Assembly: GCF_036226665.1 (NCBI RefSeq)
Contig: NZ_CP109007.1
Coordinates: 2,086,501-2,150,500, forward strand
From: Streptomyces sp. NBC_00691
Lineage (GTDB): Bacteria; Actinomycetota; Actinomycetes; Streptomycetales; Streptomycetaceae
Reading direction: 5' to 3'
DNA length: 64,000 nucleotides
The notes beneath the pieces were generated by a model that had not been told where the DNA came from, searched no databases, and worked only from the letters and a program-made list of their open reading frames with translations. Of the stretch, positions 1 through 7,674 are shown one piece after another (the first letter of the stretch is position 1; each line of letters opens with the position of its first letter). The translations under genes and the position numbers were made by a program.

Positions 1-854
1 TAGGCGACGGCGCGCTTGGTCACCAGGTTGTAGACGTTGTTCGACCAGTTCTGGATGGTCGTGTAGCGGCAGCGGCCGCCCTTCTTGACGATGATCTCGA
101 CGACGGCGCTGTGCAGCGAGTCCGAGGAGTAGATCGGGGCGGTGCAGCCCTCGACGTAGTGGACGTAGGCGTCCTCGTCGACGATGATCAGCGTCCGCTC
201 GAACTGGCCCATGTTCTCCGTGTTGATACGGAAGTAGGCCTGGAGCGGGATCTCGACGTGCACGCCCTTCGGCACGTAGATGAACGATCCGCCGGACCAG
301 ACGGCGGTGTTCAGGGAGGCGAACTTGTTGTCGCCGACCGGGATGATGGTGCCGAAGTACTCCTTGAAGAGTTCCTCGTGCTCCTTCAGCGCCGTGTCGG
401 TGTCGACGAAGATGACGCCCTGCTCCTCCAGGTCCTCGCGGATCTGGTGGTAGACGACCTCGGACTCGTACTGGGCGGCGACACCGGCGACGAGGCGCTG
501 CTTCTCCGCCTCGGGGATGCCGAGCTTGTCGTACGTGTTCTTGATGTCCTCCGGCAGGTCCTCCCAGGACTCGGCCTGCTTCTCGGTGGACCGCACGAAG
601 TACTTGATGTTGTCGAAGTCGATGCCGGAGAGGTCGGAGCCCCAGGTCGGCATGGGCTTCTTGTCGAAGAGCCGCAGACCCTTGAGACGCAGCTTGAGCA
701 TCCACTCGGGCTCGTTCTTCTTCGAGGAGATGTCGCGGACGACATCCTCGTTCAGACCGCGCTTGGCGGTGGCACCGGCGGTGTCGGAGTCGGCCCAGCC
801 GTACTCGTACCGACCCAGGCCCTCGAGCTCGGGGTGGCTGATCTCGGTGGTCAT
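1..854 (-). CDS. sufB: Fe-S cluster assembly protein SufB (N-terminal part, cut by window start)
   Basis: SufB is the scaffold subunit of the cytoplasmic SufBCD complex, where new iron-sulfur clusters are built. About 284 codons are visible, and the reading frame is still open at base 1, so the C-terminal part lies outside the window. The translation starts [20 protein letters not shown] and contains the conserved stretches [11 protein letters not shown] and [17 protein letters not shown] typical of SufB. The ATG at 852-854 overlaps the TGA of the upstream sufR by four bases (ATGA), so the two are translationally coupled. A GGGAGG ribosome site lies just upstream. It is the second gene of a suf operon that continues off the window. 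Identity is secure. Confidence 0.97.
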   Translation of the reverse strand, partial: MTTEISHPELEGLGRYEYGWADSDTAGATAKRGLNEDVVRDISSKKNEPEWMLKLRLKGLRLFDKKPMPTWGSDLSGIDFDNIKYFVRSTEKQAESWEDLPEDIKNTYDKLGIPEAEKQRLVAGVAAQYESEVVYHQIREDLEEQGVIFVDTDTALKEHEELFKEYFGTIIPVGDNKFASLNTAVWSGGSFIYVPKGVHVEIPLQAYFRINTENMGQFERTLIIVDEDAYVHYVEGCTAPIYSSDSLHSAVVEIIVKKGGRCRYTTIQNWSNNVYNLVTKRAVA

Positions 855-1576
855 GCGGGGTTCCTCCCGGCGGTGCTTGCGGATGCTGATTCAGTGGTCT
901 GCGGGGCGCTGTGCGGGATGAACGTGGTGCAGACGCCGTCACCATGCGCGATGGTGGCCAGACGCTGGACGTGCGTTCCCAGGAGGCGGGAGAAGAACTC
1001 CGTCTCCGCCTCGCACAGCTGTGGGTACTGCTCGGCGACGTGGGCGACCGGGCAGTGGTGCTGGCAGAGCTGCTCGCCGACCGGCGCGTTCCGCGCAGTG
1101 GCAGCGTACCCGTCGGCGGTCAGGGCCTTGGCGAGCGCCTCGGTCCGGCGTTCGGGTTCGACGGCCTCGACGGCTTCGCGGTAGGCGTCCGCCTGGGCCT
1201 CGATCCGGTCGCGGGCGAAGGCGGCCACGGCCGCCTCCCCGCCGGCGTTGCGCTCGATCCACCGGAGCGCCTCGACGGCGAGCGAGTCGTACGACTGGTC
1301 GAAGGCGTCCCGGCCGCAGTCGGTGAGCGCGAAGACCTTCGCGGGGCGGCCGCGGGCGCGGGCGCCGTAGACGCGCTGCTCGCGGGCTTCGACCACGTTG
1401 TCGGCGACCAGTGAGTCTAGATGGCGACGGACGGCGGCCTGGGTGAGGCGGAGTCGTCCGGCGAGATCGGCGACGGTCGACGGCCCGTGATCCAGGATCG
1501 ACCGCGCCACCCGGTTGCGCGTCGAGCGCTCACGGGTCGCGAGTTCCTCCACAGGAGCCGCGCCAACGTTTTTCAC
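851..1576 (-). CDS. sufR: SufR-type Fe-S cluster-sensing repressor of the suf operon
   Basis: This 241-residue DNA-binding protein should repress the suf operon when its own cluster is intact. An ArsR/DeoR-like winged helix spans roughly residues 22-62 ([20 protein letters not shown]). The C-terminal half has candidate cluster ligands Cys171, Cys175, Cys188 and Cys216 in a C-x3-C-x12-C arrangement plus one more Cys. The first codon is GTG at 1574-1576, and no good ribosome site precedes it. An AT-rich -10-like stretch lies a few bases further upstream, so the message may be leaderless. The stop overlaps the sufB start. Autoregulation is inferred from the CAAC-N6-GTTG palindrome that overlaps the start codon. 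Family assignment is strong; the ligand set is read from spacing only. Confidence 0.93.
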   Translation of the reverse strand: MKNVGAAPVEELATRERSTRNRVARSILDHGPSTVADLAGRLRLTQAAVRRHLDSLVADNVVEAREQRVYGARARGRPAKVFALTDCGRDAFDQSYDSLAVEALRWIERNAGGEAAVAAFARDRIEAQADAYREAVEAVEPERRTEALAKALTADGYAATARNAPVGEQLCQHHCPVAHVAEQYPQLCEAETEFFSRLLGTHVQRLATIAHGDGVCTTFIPHSAPQTTESASASTAGRNPA

Positions 1577-1589
1577 AACGCCATTGTTG
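1576..1589 (-). promoter_or_regulatory. SufR operator CAAC-N6-GTTG
   Basis: CAAC at 1576-1579 and GTTG at 1586-1589 form an inverted repeat with a six-base spacer. It sits on the start codon of sufR, just downstream of the AT-rich stretch TTAATTA that can serve as -10. This is the same CAAC-N6-GTTG pattern I recall as the SufR site of Streptomyces avermitilis. Binding here would block initiation of sufRB. Confidence 0.75.
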
Positions 1590-1647
1590 CGTAATTAATC
1601 TCGGACTGACAAGCCGCACCGGACGCGGCGGCGGTGCGGTGCGTCAC

Positions 1648-1666
1648 TCAGGTAAGGCTTACCTGA
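1648..1666. promoter_or_regulatory. Iron-box-like palindrome (DmdR/IdeR/DtxR type)
   Basis: TCAGGTAAGGCTTACCTGA is a perfect 9+1+9 palindrome. It closely resembles the actinobacterial iron-box consensus TTAGGTTAGGCTAACCTAA, with 15 of 19 positions equal by eye. It overlaps the -35 of a plus-strand promoter and lies about 70-90 bases upstream of sufR. An iron-dependent repressor bound here could control either direction. Confidence 0.7.
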
Positions 1667-1692
1667 CCTGCGGAAACGATCATTCGTAGGAT
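1663..1692 (+). promoter_or_regulatory. Plus-strand promoter overlapping the iron box
   Basis: CTGACC (1663-1668), an 18-base spacer and TAGGAT (1687-1692) make a good vegetative promoter on the plus strand. The palindrome at 1648-1666 covers its -35. The transcript would start near 1699, about 200 bases before the next gene. Confidence 0.5.
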
Positions 1693-1885
1693 GAATCACG
1701 TCGCTCGGCCCGCGGTCCCCGCGTACCGGATCCGGCCGCCCCGAGCCCTCGTACGCGCAGGCCACAAGGGTTCCGAGGCCCCCCGCGCCACGCGGCACGA
1801 CGACGCGGAGACCGCGCCCGGGATCACCCGAACCGGCCGTTTCACGGACCCGGGCCCCGCGCCGGGAGGACCCCCGGACCCTCTC

Positions 1886-1891
1886 TAGACT
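1886..1891 (+). promoter_or_regulatory. -10 of a leaderless promoter for the ABC ATPase
   Basis: TAGACT ends seven bases before the ATG at 1899, the spacing expected when transcription begins at the start codon. No Shine-Dalgarno sequence is seen at the usual distance. Confidence 0.6.
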
Positions 1892-1898
1892 TCCCGTC

Positions 1899-2834
1899 AT
1901 GCGAAACGAGTCCGTCGGGTCCGCCGTCCAGGTGCGCGGCCTGGTCAAGCGGTACGGCAACAAGACCGCCGTCGACGGCCTCGACCTCGACGTACGGGCC
2001 GGCACCGTGACCGCCGTCCTCGGCCCCAACGGGGCCGGCAAGACCACCACCGTCGAGACCTGCGAGGGCTACCGGAAGCCCGACGCCGGCACCGTCCGCG
2101 TCCTGGGCCTCGACCCGGCCGCCGACGCGGCCGCGCTGCGTCCCCGGATCGGCGTCATGCTCCAGACCGGCGGCGTCTACTCCGGCGCCCGCGCCGACGA
2201 GATGCTCCGCCACATGGCGAAACTGCACGCCCACCCGCTGGACGTGGACGCGCTGATCGAGCGCCTCGGCCTCGACTCCTGCGGCCGCACCGCCTACCGG
2301 CGCCTCTCCGGCGGCCAGCAGCAGCGCCTCGCCCTCGCCATGGCCGTCGTCGGCCGCCCCGAGCTCGTCTTCCTCGACGAGCCGACCGCCGGACTCGACC
2401 CGCAGGCCCGCCGCGCCACCTGGGACCTCGTGCGCGAGCTGCGCGCCGACGGGGTGACCGTGGTCCTCACCACCCACTTCATGCAGGAGGCGGAGGAACT
2501 CGCCGACGACGTCGCCATCGTCGACGCCGGCCGGCTCGCCGCCCAGGGCAGCCCCGAGCAGCTGTGCCGCGGCGGCGCCGAGAACACCCTCCGCTTCACC
2601 GGACGCCCCGGACTCGACCTCGGCTCGCTGGTCAAGGCGCTGCCCGACGGCTCCGCCGCGGCGGAGCCGCTCCCGGGCACGTACCGGATCACCGGCACCG
2701 TCGACCCGCAGCTGCTCGCCACGGTCACCAGCTGGTGCGCCCAGCACGGCGTCATGCCCGACGGCATCTCCGTCGAGCGCCACACCCTCGAGGACGTCTT
2801 CCTCGAACTGACGGGCAAGGAACTGCGGTCGTGA
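1899..2834 (+). CDS. ABC-2 type exporter, ATP-binding subunit
   Basis: A 311-residue ATPase that would power export through the membrane protein encoded next. Walker A is LGPNGAGKTT (residues 41-50), the signature LSGGQ is at 136-140, and Walker B LVFLDEP is at about 156-162, followed by the D-loop. The C-terminal ~90 residues form the extra domain seen in the DrrA/CcmA-like ABC-2 ATPases. Its last bases GTGA overlap the start of the permease gene, so the two are coupled. Similar pairs sit beside ctaA in Streptomyces, which suggests but does not prove a link with heme or respiration. The substrate is unknown. Confidence 0.93.
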   Translation: MRNESVGSAVQVRGLVKRYGNKTAVDGLDLDVRAGTVTAVLGPNGAGKTTTVETCEGYRKPDAGTVRVLGLDPAADAAALRPRIGVMLQTGGVYSGARADEMLRHMAKLHAHPLDVDALIERLGLDSCGRTAYRRLSGGQQQRLALAMAVVGRPELVFLDEPTAGLDPQARRATWDLVRELRADGVTVVLTTHFMQEAEELADDVAIVDAGRLAAQGSPEQLCRGGAENTLRFTGRPGLDLGSLVKALPDGSAAAEPLPGTYRITGTVDPQLLATVTSWCAQHGVMPDGISVERHTLEDVFLELTGKELRS

Positions 2835-3616
2835 GCACTGGTACGTACGCCCCCCGGCCGGGAGCCGCGCCCGTCGGCCGCATGATCGCGGCGCAGACGG
2901 CCCTGGAGACCCGGATGCTGCTGCGCAACGGCGAGCAGCTGCTGCTCACCGTGATCATCCCGTCGCTGCTCCTGGTGCTCTTCTCCACCGTCGACATCAT
3001 CGCCGTGCCCGCTTCGAGGACGGGCGGTCCCGACAAGGCCGTCGACTTCCTCGCCCCCGGCGTCCTGGCGCTCGCCGTCCTGTCGACCGCCTTCACGGGC
3101 CAGGCCATCGCGACCGGCTTCGAGCGGCGGTACGGGGTGCTCAAGCGGCTCGGCGCGTCGCCGCTCCCCCGCTGGGCCCTGATGACCGCCAAGACGCTCT
3201 CCGTCCTGGTCACCGAGGTCCTCCAGATCGCCCTCCTGACGGCGATCGCCCTGGCCCTCGGCTGGTCCCCCCAGGGCGACCCGCTGTCGGTGCTGGTCCT
3301 CCTGGTCCTCGGCACCGCCGCCTTCTCCGGCCTCGGCCTGCTGATGGCGGGCACGCTGAAGGCGGAGGCCACCCTGGCCGCCGCCAACCTGGTCTTCCTG
3401 CTGCTCCTGGTGGGCGGCGGCGTCATCGTCCCGCTGGAGAAGTTCCCGGACGCGGCCCGCTCGGTCCTGGAGCTGCTCCCCATCTCGGCCCTCTCCGACG
3501 GCCTGCGCGCGGTCCTCCAGGACGGCGCGGCCCTGCCCTGGGGCGACGCGCTCACCCTCGCGGTCTGGGCGGTCCTCGGCCTCGGCGCGGCGGCGAAGTT
3601 CTTCCGCTGGGAGTAG
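2831..3616 (+). CDS. ABC-2 type exporter, membrane subunit
   Basis: A 261-residue integral membrane protein with about six hydrophobic segments (for example LLLTVIIPSLLLVLFSTV near the N-terminus and LTLAVWAVLGLGAAAKFF at the end). It forms the channel for the preceding ATPase. I start it at the GTG at 2831 because GTGA overlaps the ATPase stop codon, a standard coupling arrangement, and because the protein then begins with a short polar tail before the first membrane span. An open frame extends further upstream in the same phase but would overlap the ATPase by 270 bases. Substrate unknown. Confidence 0.9.
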   Translation: MSTGTYAPRPGAAPVGRMIAAQTALETRMLLRNGEQLLLTVIIPSLLLVLFSTVDIIAVPASRTGGPDKAVDFLAPGVLALAVLSTAFTGQAIATGFERRYGVLKRLGASPLPRWALMTAKTLSVLVTEVLQIALLTAIALALGWSPQGDPLSVLVLLVLGTAAFSGLGLLMAGTLKAEATLAAANLVFLLLLVGGGVIVPLEKFPDAARSVLELLPISALSDGLRAVLQDGAALPWGDALTLAVWAVLGLGAAAKFFRWE

Positions 3617-3685
3617 CGGCGGGGTCCCAGAGGGTGACGTTTCCCGACAAGGCACCCCTCGTGAAAGCGTGCACAAGCCCCGGCC

Positions 3686-3691
3686 TACGAT
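3686..3691 (+). promoter_or_regulatory. -10 of the ctaA leaderless promoter
   Basis: TACGAT ends seven bases before the GTG at 3699. This supports that GTG over the in-frame GTG thirty bases upstream at 3669, which would place the hexamer inside the gene. Confidence 0.6.
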
Positions 3692-3698
3692 AGGGCCC

Positions 3699-4658
3699 GT
3701 GCTGACCCCCCTCGCCTCCATCGCCAGGCGCTGGACTCCGTCCCCCAGGACGCTCCGGCGCGCCGCGCTCTCCGCCGTCGTGATGAGCGTGCTCATCATC
3801 GTCACCGGCGGCGCGGTCCGGCTGACCGGTTCCGGTCTGGGCTGCGACACCTGGCCGAAGTGCACCGACGACAGCCTGATCGTGACGCCCGAGCAGGGCT
3901 ACCGCGGCGCGATCGAGTTCGGCAACCGGATGCTGACCTACGTCCTGTCGGCCGCGGTCGGCTGGGCGATCGTCGCCGCCCGGTCGACCAAGCCGTGGCG
4001 GCGCGGGCTGACCCGGCTCGCCTGGGCCCAGTTCTGGATCGTGATGAGCAACGCCGTCATCGGCGGCGTCACGGTGTGGATGGGCCTCAACCCGTGGACG
4101 GTCGCCGGCCACTTCCTCGCCGCGAACGCGCTGCTCACCGTCGCCGTCGTCACCTGGCACCGGACCGGCGAGGGCGACACCCCCGCCCGCCCGCGCGTGC
4201 CGCGCCCGGTCCGCAGGCTCGGCTGGGCGATCACGATCGCCTCGGGTCTGCTGATCGCGCTCGGTACGACGGTCACCGGCGCCGGCAAGCACGCCGGCGA
4301 CAGCAGCGACGTGCCGCGCATGCCGTGGGACTGGACGGACGCCGCCCACCTCCACGCCATCGCCGCCTGGGTCGTCTGCGCCCTGGCGCTCGCGATGTGG
4401 CTGGTCCTGCGCGTGGTGGACGCCCCGCTCGACACCCGGGCCCGCGCCCGCGACCTGCTGATCGTGCTGCTCGCGCAGGGCGTCATCGGCTACGTCCAGT
4501 ACTTCACCGGGGTCCCCGAGCTCCTGGTGGCCGCCCATATGCTCGGCTCGTCCCTGATGTGGATCGCGGTCCTGCGCCTGGCCCTGAGCCTGCGCGAGCG
4601 CCCGCTCCCCACGGCGGACATCCCGGCCCAGGCCGACCCCCAGCTCGCGACCGCCTGA
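3699..4658 (+). CDS. ctaA: Heme A synthase (COX15/CtaA family)
   Basis: CtaA oxidises the methyl group of heme O to give heme A for cytochrome c oxidase, in the cell membrane. The 319-residue translation has about eight membrane spans. It carries the family motif RLTGSGLGCDTWPKC near residue 45 and conserved histidines in AGHFLAANALL, DAAHLHAIAAW and AAHMLGSSLMW, which fit the paired heme ligands. The start is the GTG at 3699, preceded by TACGAT at leaderless spacing. ctaB, the partner enzyme, lies 2.7 kb away on the other strand. A hairpin after the stop closes the unit. Confidence 0.95.
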   Translation: MLTPLASIARRWTPSPRTLRRAALSAVVMSVLIIVTGGAVRLTGSGLGCDTWPKCTDDSLIVTPEQGYRGAIEFGNRMLTYVLSAAVGWAIVAARSTKPWRRGLTRLAWAQFWIVMSNAVIGGVTVWMGLNPWTVAGHFLAANALLTVAVVTWHRTGEGDTPARPRVPRPVRRLGWAITIASGLLIALGTTVTGAGKHAGDSSDVPRMPWDWTDAAHLHAIAAWVVCALALAMWLVLRVVDAPLDTRARARDLLIVLLAQGVIGYVQYFTGVPELLVAAHMLGSSLMWIAVLRLALSLRERPLPTADIPAQADPQLATA

Positions 4659-4690
4659 GAGGCGGCACGCCACCGTCCTGTCCGGATCCG

Positions 4691-4722
4691 CTCCTGCCCC
4701 CGCCCGAAGCGGGAGCGGGGGC
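4691..4722. terminator. GC-rich hairpin between convergent ctaA and amidohydrolase genes
   Basis: GCCCCCGC (4696-4703) pairs with GCGGGGGC (4715-4722) around an 11-base loop. The flanking CTCC adds alternative pairing. It lies between convergent genes and could act in both directions. Confidence 0.6.
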
Positions 4723-4757
4723 GGATTCGTCTCTCCCCGCGTCCGGGCCCGGGAGTG

Positions 4758-5873
4758 CTACGCGCGCGCCCCGGCGGCGGGTCCCGCCAGCCGGTAGACC
4801 CGTCGCGCGTTCCCCGCGGCGATCATGGTGGCGACCCGCTGGGCGTCGGTACGGGACCAGGCGCCGTCCATCACCCATTCGCCGAGCACCCGGGTGAGAG
4901 CGGTGCGGAAGACGTTCGCCGCGACCACGTGGAGTTCGGGCAGACCGTGGGCGCCGCTGGAGAACAGCAGCTTCCCGAAGGGCGCCCGCTCCAGGACCTC
5001 GGCGAGGACGGCCGCCGCCCGCGCCCCGGTGTGCGCGAGCACCGGGCCCAGGTCCGCGTAGACGTGCGGGTGCACTCCGGTGAGGTGCGCGGCGGTCCGG
5101 TGGTACGGGTAGGAGTGGAGCAGCACGAGGTCGGTGCCGAGCCCCGCGGTGGCGGCGGCGAAGCCGGCGAGCGCGGCCGGGTCGCGGTCCCCGGTGTGCA
5201 GCTGGAGGGGGCGCCCGGCGGTGACCGCGATCCAGAGCAGATGCCGCAGCAGGACGGGGTCGGCCAGCGGGCCGCCGGCGGGGCGTCCGGCGAGCCAGCG
5301 CCCCGCGGCCCCGCGCACCTCTCCGGGTCCCGGCGGCTCGGGCGTGTACGTGAGTCCCCGGCGTACCCCCGCGGCTGAGGCGAAGGCCACGGCGTGCACG
5401 GCGGCCCCGTGGACGGCCTCGGCGAGGTTGGCGAGGAAGGCCTCGACGGTCCCCGAGGTGTCGGCGACCTGCTCGGCGAGGGGTTCGAGGCGGACGATCT
5501 CATGGGCCTCGGCGGCCCCCGTGACGCCGAGCTCGGCCGGACCCGTGAGGTCGTCGGGGAGCCCGGTGTCGACGAGGTACGTGGCGATCCCGGAGGCCCG
5601 CAGCAGTCGCCGGCCCGCTTCGGCGACGCCCAGTTCGCGGCGGCGCGCGAGATAGCGGGCCGGCGGGCAGTGCGCGTCGAGACCGAGCAGGGGCGGGCAC
5701 CAGCGGCGCACGGCGAAGCCGGTCTGGGTGTCGAAGAAGGTGGTGCCCGCGGCGGGCAGCGCGCCGCTCCCGCCGAGCTGGGCGCCGAGGTGGGCCTCGA
5801 AGGTGCCGAGGCCGAGCTCCGTACGGAGCACCCCGTGGCAGTACTGGTCCACCAGGCTCGGCGTGTCGATCAT
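4758..5873 (-). CDS. Amidohydrolase (FluG/amidohydrolase-2-like)
   Basis: A 371-residue protein with features of the metal-dependent amidohydrolase fold: an N-terminal DQYCHG-type metal site, HTGDRDP after the middle of the chain, LLHSYPYHR, and ANVFRTALTRVL then GNARRVYRL at the end. The last resembles the C-terminal GNA.R.Y signature of FluG and related amidohydrolases. The ATG at 5871-5873 is preceded by AGGGAG at about nine bases; an upstream in-frame extension has no such site. It stands alone between two unrelated genes. The substrate cannot be told from sequence, and a catabolic role is only a guess. Confidence 0.78.
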   Translation of the reverse strand: MIDTPSLVDQYCHGVLRTELGLGTFEAHLGAQLGGSGALPAAGTTFFDTQTGFAVRRWCPPLLGLDAHCPPARYLARRRELGVAEAGRRLLRASGIATYLVDTGLPDDLTGPAELGVTGAAEAHEIVRLEPLAEQVADTSGTVEAFLANLAEAVHGAAVHAVAFASAAGVRRGLTYTPEPPGPGEVRGAAGRWLAGRPAGGPLADPVLLRHLLWIAVTAGRPLQLHTGDRDPAALAGFAAATAGLGTDLVLLHSYPYHRTAAHLTGVHPHVYADLGPVLAHTGARAAAVLAEVLERAPFGKLLFSSGAHGLPELHVVAANVFRTALTRVLGEWVMDGAWSRTDAQRVATMIAAGNARRVYRLAGPAAGARA

Positions 5874-5948
5874 CTCGGGGGGCTCCCTGCGTGGCCGTGT
5901 CGCTTCTCCACACGTCCTAACGGGTGAGCCCCGCACGAGGTTGTTGCC

Positions 5949-6269
5949 TCAGCTGTTGGAGGGTCCGCCGATCTGGATACCGGCCATCCGGGTCCACTCG
6001 TACGGGCCGGTGGCGACCTTGGCGGCGAACTCGCCGTCGAACTCCTCGTGGAGGGTGAGGCCGGCCTTCTCGGCGGCCTGTCGCGCGATCTCGTAGGTCG
6101 GCGCGACGAGGTCGCCCCAGCCGCCGTCGGTGCCGACGAGGACGATCCGGGTGCCCGCCTGACCGATGTGCGCGAGGTGTCCCTCGGAGCCGCCGTGCTC
6201 CTTGGCGAAGGCCTGGATCTCCTTGGCGAGCCTGGCCGCCTTGCGCTCTGCCTGCTTCGTTTCTGCCAT
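5949..6269 (-). CDS. Small conserved hypothetical protein (106 aa)
   Basis: A soluble 106-residue protein. It has a charged N-terminal helix rich in Lys, Arg and Glu (MAETKQAERKAARLAKEIQA), then a compact mixed segment with GTDGGWGDLV and GPYEWTRMAGIQIG. I recognise it only as a protein common in streptomycetes and cannot assign a function. The start is the ATG at 6267-6269, because TAGCAT ends seven bases upstream (6277-6282), a leaderless arrangement. A longer frame would run through the terminator hairpin at 6306-6343. Confidence 0.75.
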   Translation of the reverse strand: MAETKQAERKAARLAKEIQAFAKEHGGSEGHLAHIGQAGTRIVLVGTDGGWGDLVAPTYEIARQAAEKAGLTLHEEFDGEFAAKVATGPYEWTRMAGIQIGGPSNS

Positions 6270-6276
6270 GAAAAGG

Positions 6277-6282
6277 ATGCTA
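6277..6282 (-). promoter_or_regulatory. -10 of a leaderless promoter for the 106-aa protein
   Basis: On the minus strand TAGCAT is followed by seven bases and the ATG at 6269. No ribosome site is visible. Confidence 0.55.
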
Positions 6283-6305
6283 CCGAGGGGTAGAACCACT
6301 GGCGA

Positions 6306-6343
6306 CGGCCGGGTCACGTGGTCTATCCCACGTGACCCGGCCG
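6306..6343 (-). terminator. 16-bp perfect hairpin downstream of ctaB
   Basis: CGGCCGGGTCACGTGG (6306-6321) and its exact complement (6328-6343) enclose the loop TCTATC. It lies about 70 bases after the ctaB stop and before the next minus-strand gene. Confidence 0.8.
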
Positions 6344-6412
6344 CCGGCCGAGCAGATCATCTGAGCGGAGACATCGGACGGGACGTCCCGGAAAGTCCGC
6401 CCTGGGGTGTCC

Positions 6413-7360
6413 CTAGCGGAGGAAGGGGTCCACCGCGACCGCCACGAAGAGCAGCGACACATAGGTGATGGACCAGTGGAAGAGGCGCATCTCCTTGAGC
6501 TTCGCGCCGGTGGCGCCGGACTTGGCGCGGTTGAGCAGGCCGTGCGCCTCCCAGAGCCACCAGCCGCCGGTGAGCAGGGCGACCGACAGGTAGAACCAGC
6601 CGGTGTAGCCGAGCGGCGTGAGCAGCAGCGAGACGGCGACCATCACCCAGCTGTACGCGACGATCTGCCTGGCGACGACCTTGTTGGAGGCGAGGACAGG
6701 GAGCATCGGCACGCCGGCGCGGGCGTAGTCGTCCTTCACCTTCATCGACAGCGGCCAGTAGTGCGGCGGCGTCCAGAAGAAGATGACGAGGAAGAGGATG
6801 ACCGCGGCCCAGGACATCGAGTCGGTGACTGCCGACCAGCCGATGAGGACCGGGAGGCAGCCGGCGATCCCGCCCCAGACGATGTTCTGGGTGGTGCGGC
6901 GCTTCAGGATCATCGTGTAGACCACGACGTAGAAGAGGAGCGCGCCGAGCGAGAGGGCGGCGGAGAGCCAGTTGACGAGCAGGCCGAACCAGAGCGTGGA
7001 GACCACGGCGAGGGAGAGGCCGAAGACCAGGCCCTCGCGCGGCGTCAGGACGCCGGTGACCAGCGGGCGCTGGGAGGTCCGGTCCATCAGCGCGTCGATG
7101 TCGCGGTCGATGTACATGTTCAGCGCGTTGGCGCCGCCCGCGGAGAGGTAGCCGCCGAAGCAGGTGGCGAGCACCAGCCACAGGTCGGGTACGCCCTGCT
7201 CGGCGAGGAACATCACCGGAACGGTGGTGATGAGCAGCAGCTCGATGATCCGCGGCTTGGTCAGCGCCACGTATGCCTTGACGCGGGCCCCGAACGGCCG
7301 ATGGCCCCCCGGGCTGGGAGTCAAGACGACCCCTGCGGGTCGGGACTCGACGGCCGTCAC
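6413..7360 (-). CDS. ctaB: Protoheme IX farnesyltransferase (heme O synthase)
   Basis: CtaB attaches a farnesyl chain to protoheme to make heme O, the substrate of CtaA. It is a UbiA-family integral membrane prenyltransferase of about 315 residues with eight or nine hydrophobic spans. The first Asp-rich motif is [15 protein letters not shown], which binds the prenyl diphosphate. [20 protein letters not shown] is also characteristic. Two close GTG starts are possible, at 7366 and 7360. I take 7360 because AGGGG sits five bases before it, but immediately against the other. Divergent from tkt. Confidence 0.95.
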   Translation of the reverse strand: MTAVESRPAGVVLTPSPGGHRPFGARVKAYVALTKPRIIELLLITTVPVMFLAEQGVPDLWLVLATCFGGYLSAGGANALNMYIDRDIDALMDRTSQRPLVTGVLTPREGLVFGLSLAVVSTLWFGLLVNWLSAALSLGALLFYVVVYTMILKRRTTQNIVWGGIAGCLPVLIGWSAVTDSMSWAAVILFLVIFFWTPPHYWPLSMKVKDDYARAGVPMLPVLASNKVVARQIVAYSWVMVAVSLLLTPLGYTGWFYLSVALLTGGWWLWEAHGLLNRAKSGATGAKLKEMRLFHWSITYVSLLFVAVAVDPFLR

Positions 7361-7674
7361 GCACACCCCTGACAGAGAAATTCCCAGCAAGCTCCCCGGA
7401 TGAAGGCGGGGTGAAGCTTGCGCGTACCACGCCACTGTAGACGTTGCCCAGACGCCGATCTTCGCGGGGGTGGGGTCGTGTTGAGGGGGTGTGTCCCAAG
7501 GCGTGGACGCGCTTCGGGAGGCGAACTCACACGGGCGGCGGCAGTCTTGCTGTGTCCGCTCATCTGAGGGGCATGCACACGAAAAGAGGGACGTTCCGGC
7601 GGGGGTAGGCTCGACAACGCCGGTACACCCTCAGTCACCGGCCCAAGACATGTGGAGAGGAGCCCTGACCCAGG
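7361..7674. other. Divergent promoter region between ctaB and tkt
   Basis: A 314-base spacer without a gene. On the plus strand TAGGCT (7606-7611) is a likely tkt -10, giving a leader of about 60 bases with AGGAG near 7658. On the minus strand TACAGT (complement of 7434-7439) could serve ctaB. I see no further structured element. Confidence 0.5.

Larger units (their letters stand above)
1577..1898. other. Spacer between sufR and the ABC transporter; no convincing gene
   Basis: A 322-base divergent spacer. It holds the sufR promoter and operator, an iron-box-like palindrome (1648-1666), a plus-strand promoter downstream of that box, and the leaderless promoter of the ABC ATPase. A 65-codon plus-strand frame (1691-1888) is open, but its ATG lies inside the promoter -10 and its composition does not look like protein, so I do not call it a gene. 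Confidence 0.6.

Noticed and set aside
1691-1888. 65-codon frame between sufR and the ABC transporter
   Set aside because: Its ATG lies in the -10 of a promoter, there is no ribosome site, and the composition is low-complexity Pro/Arg.
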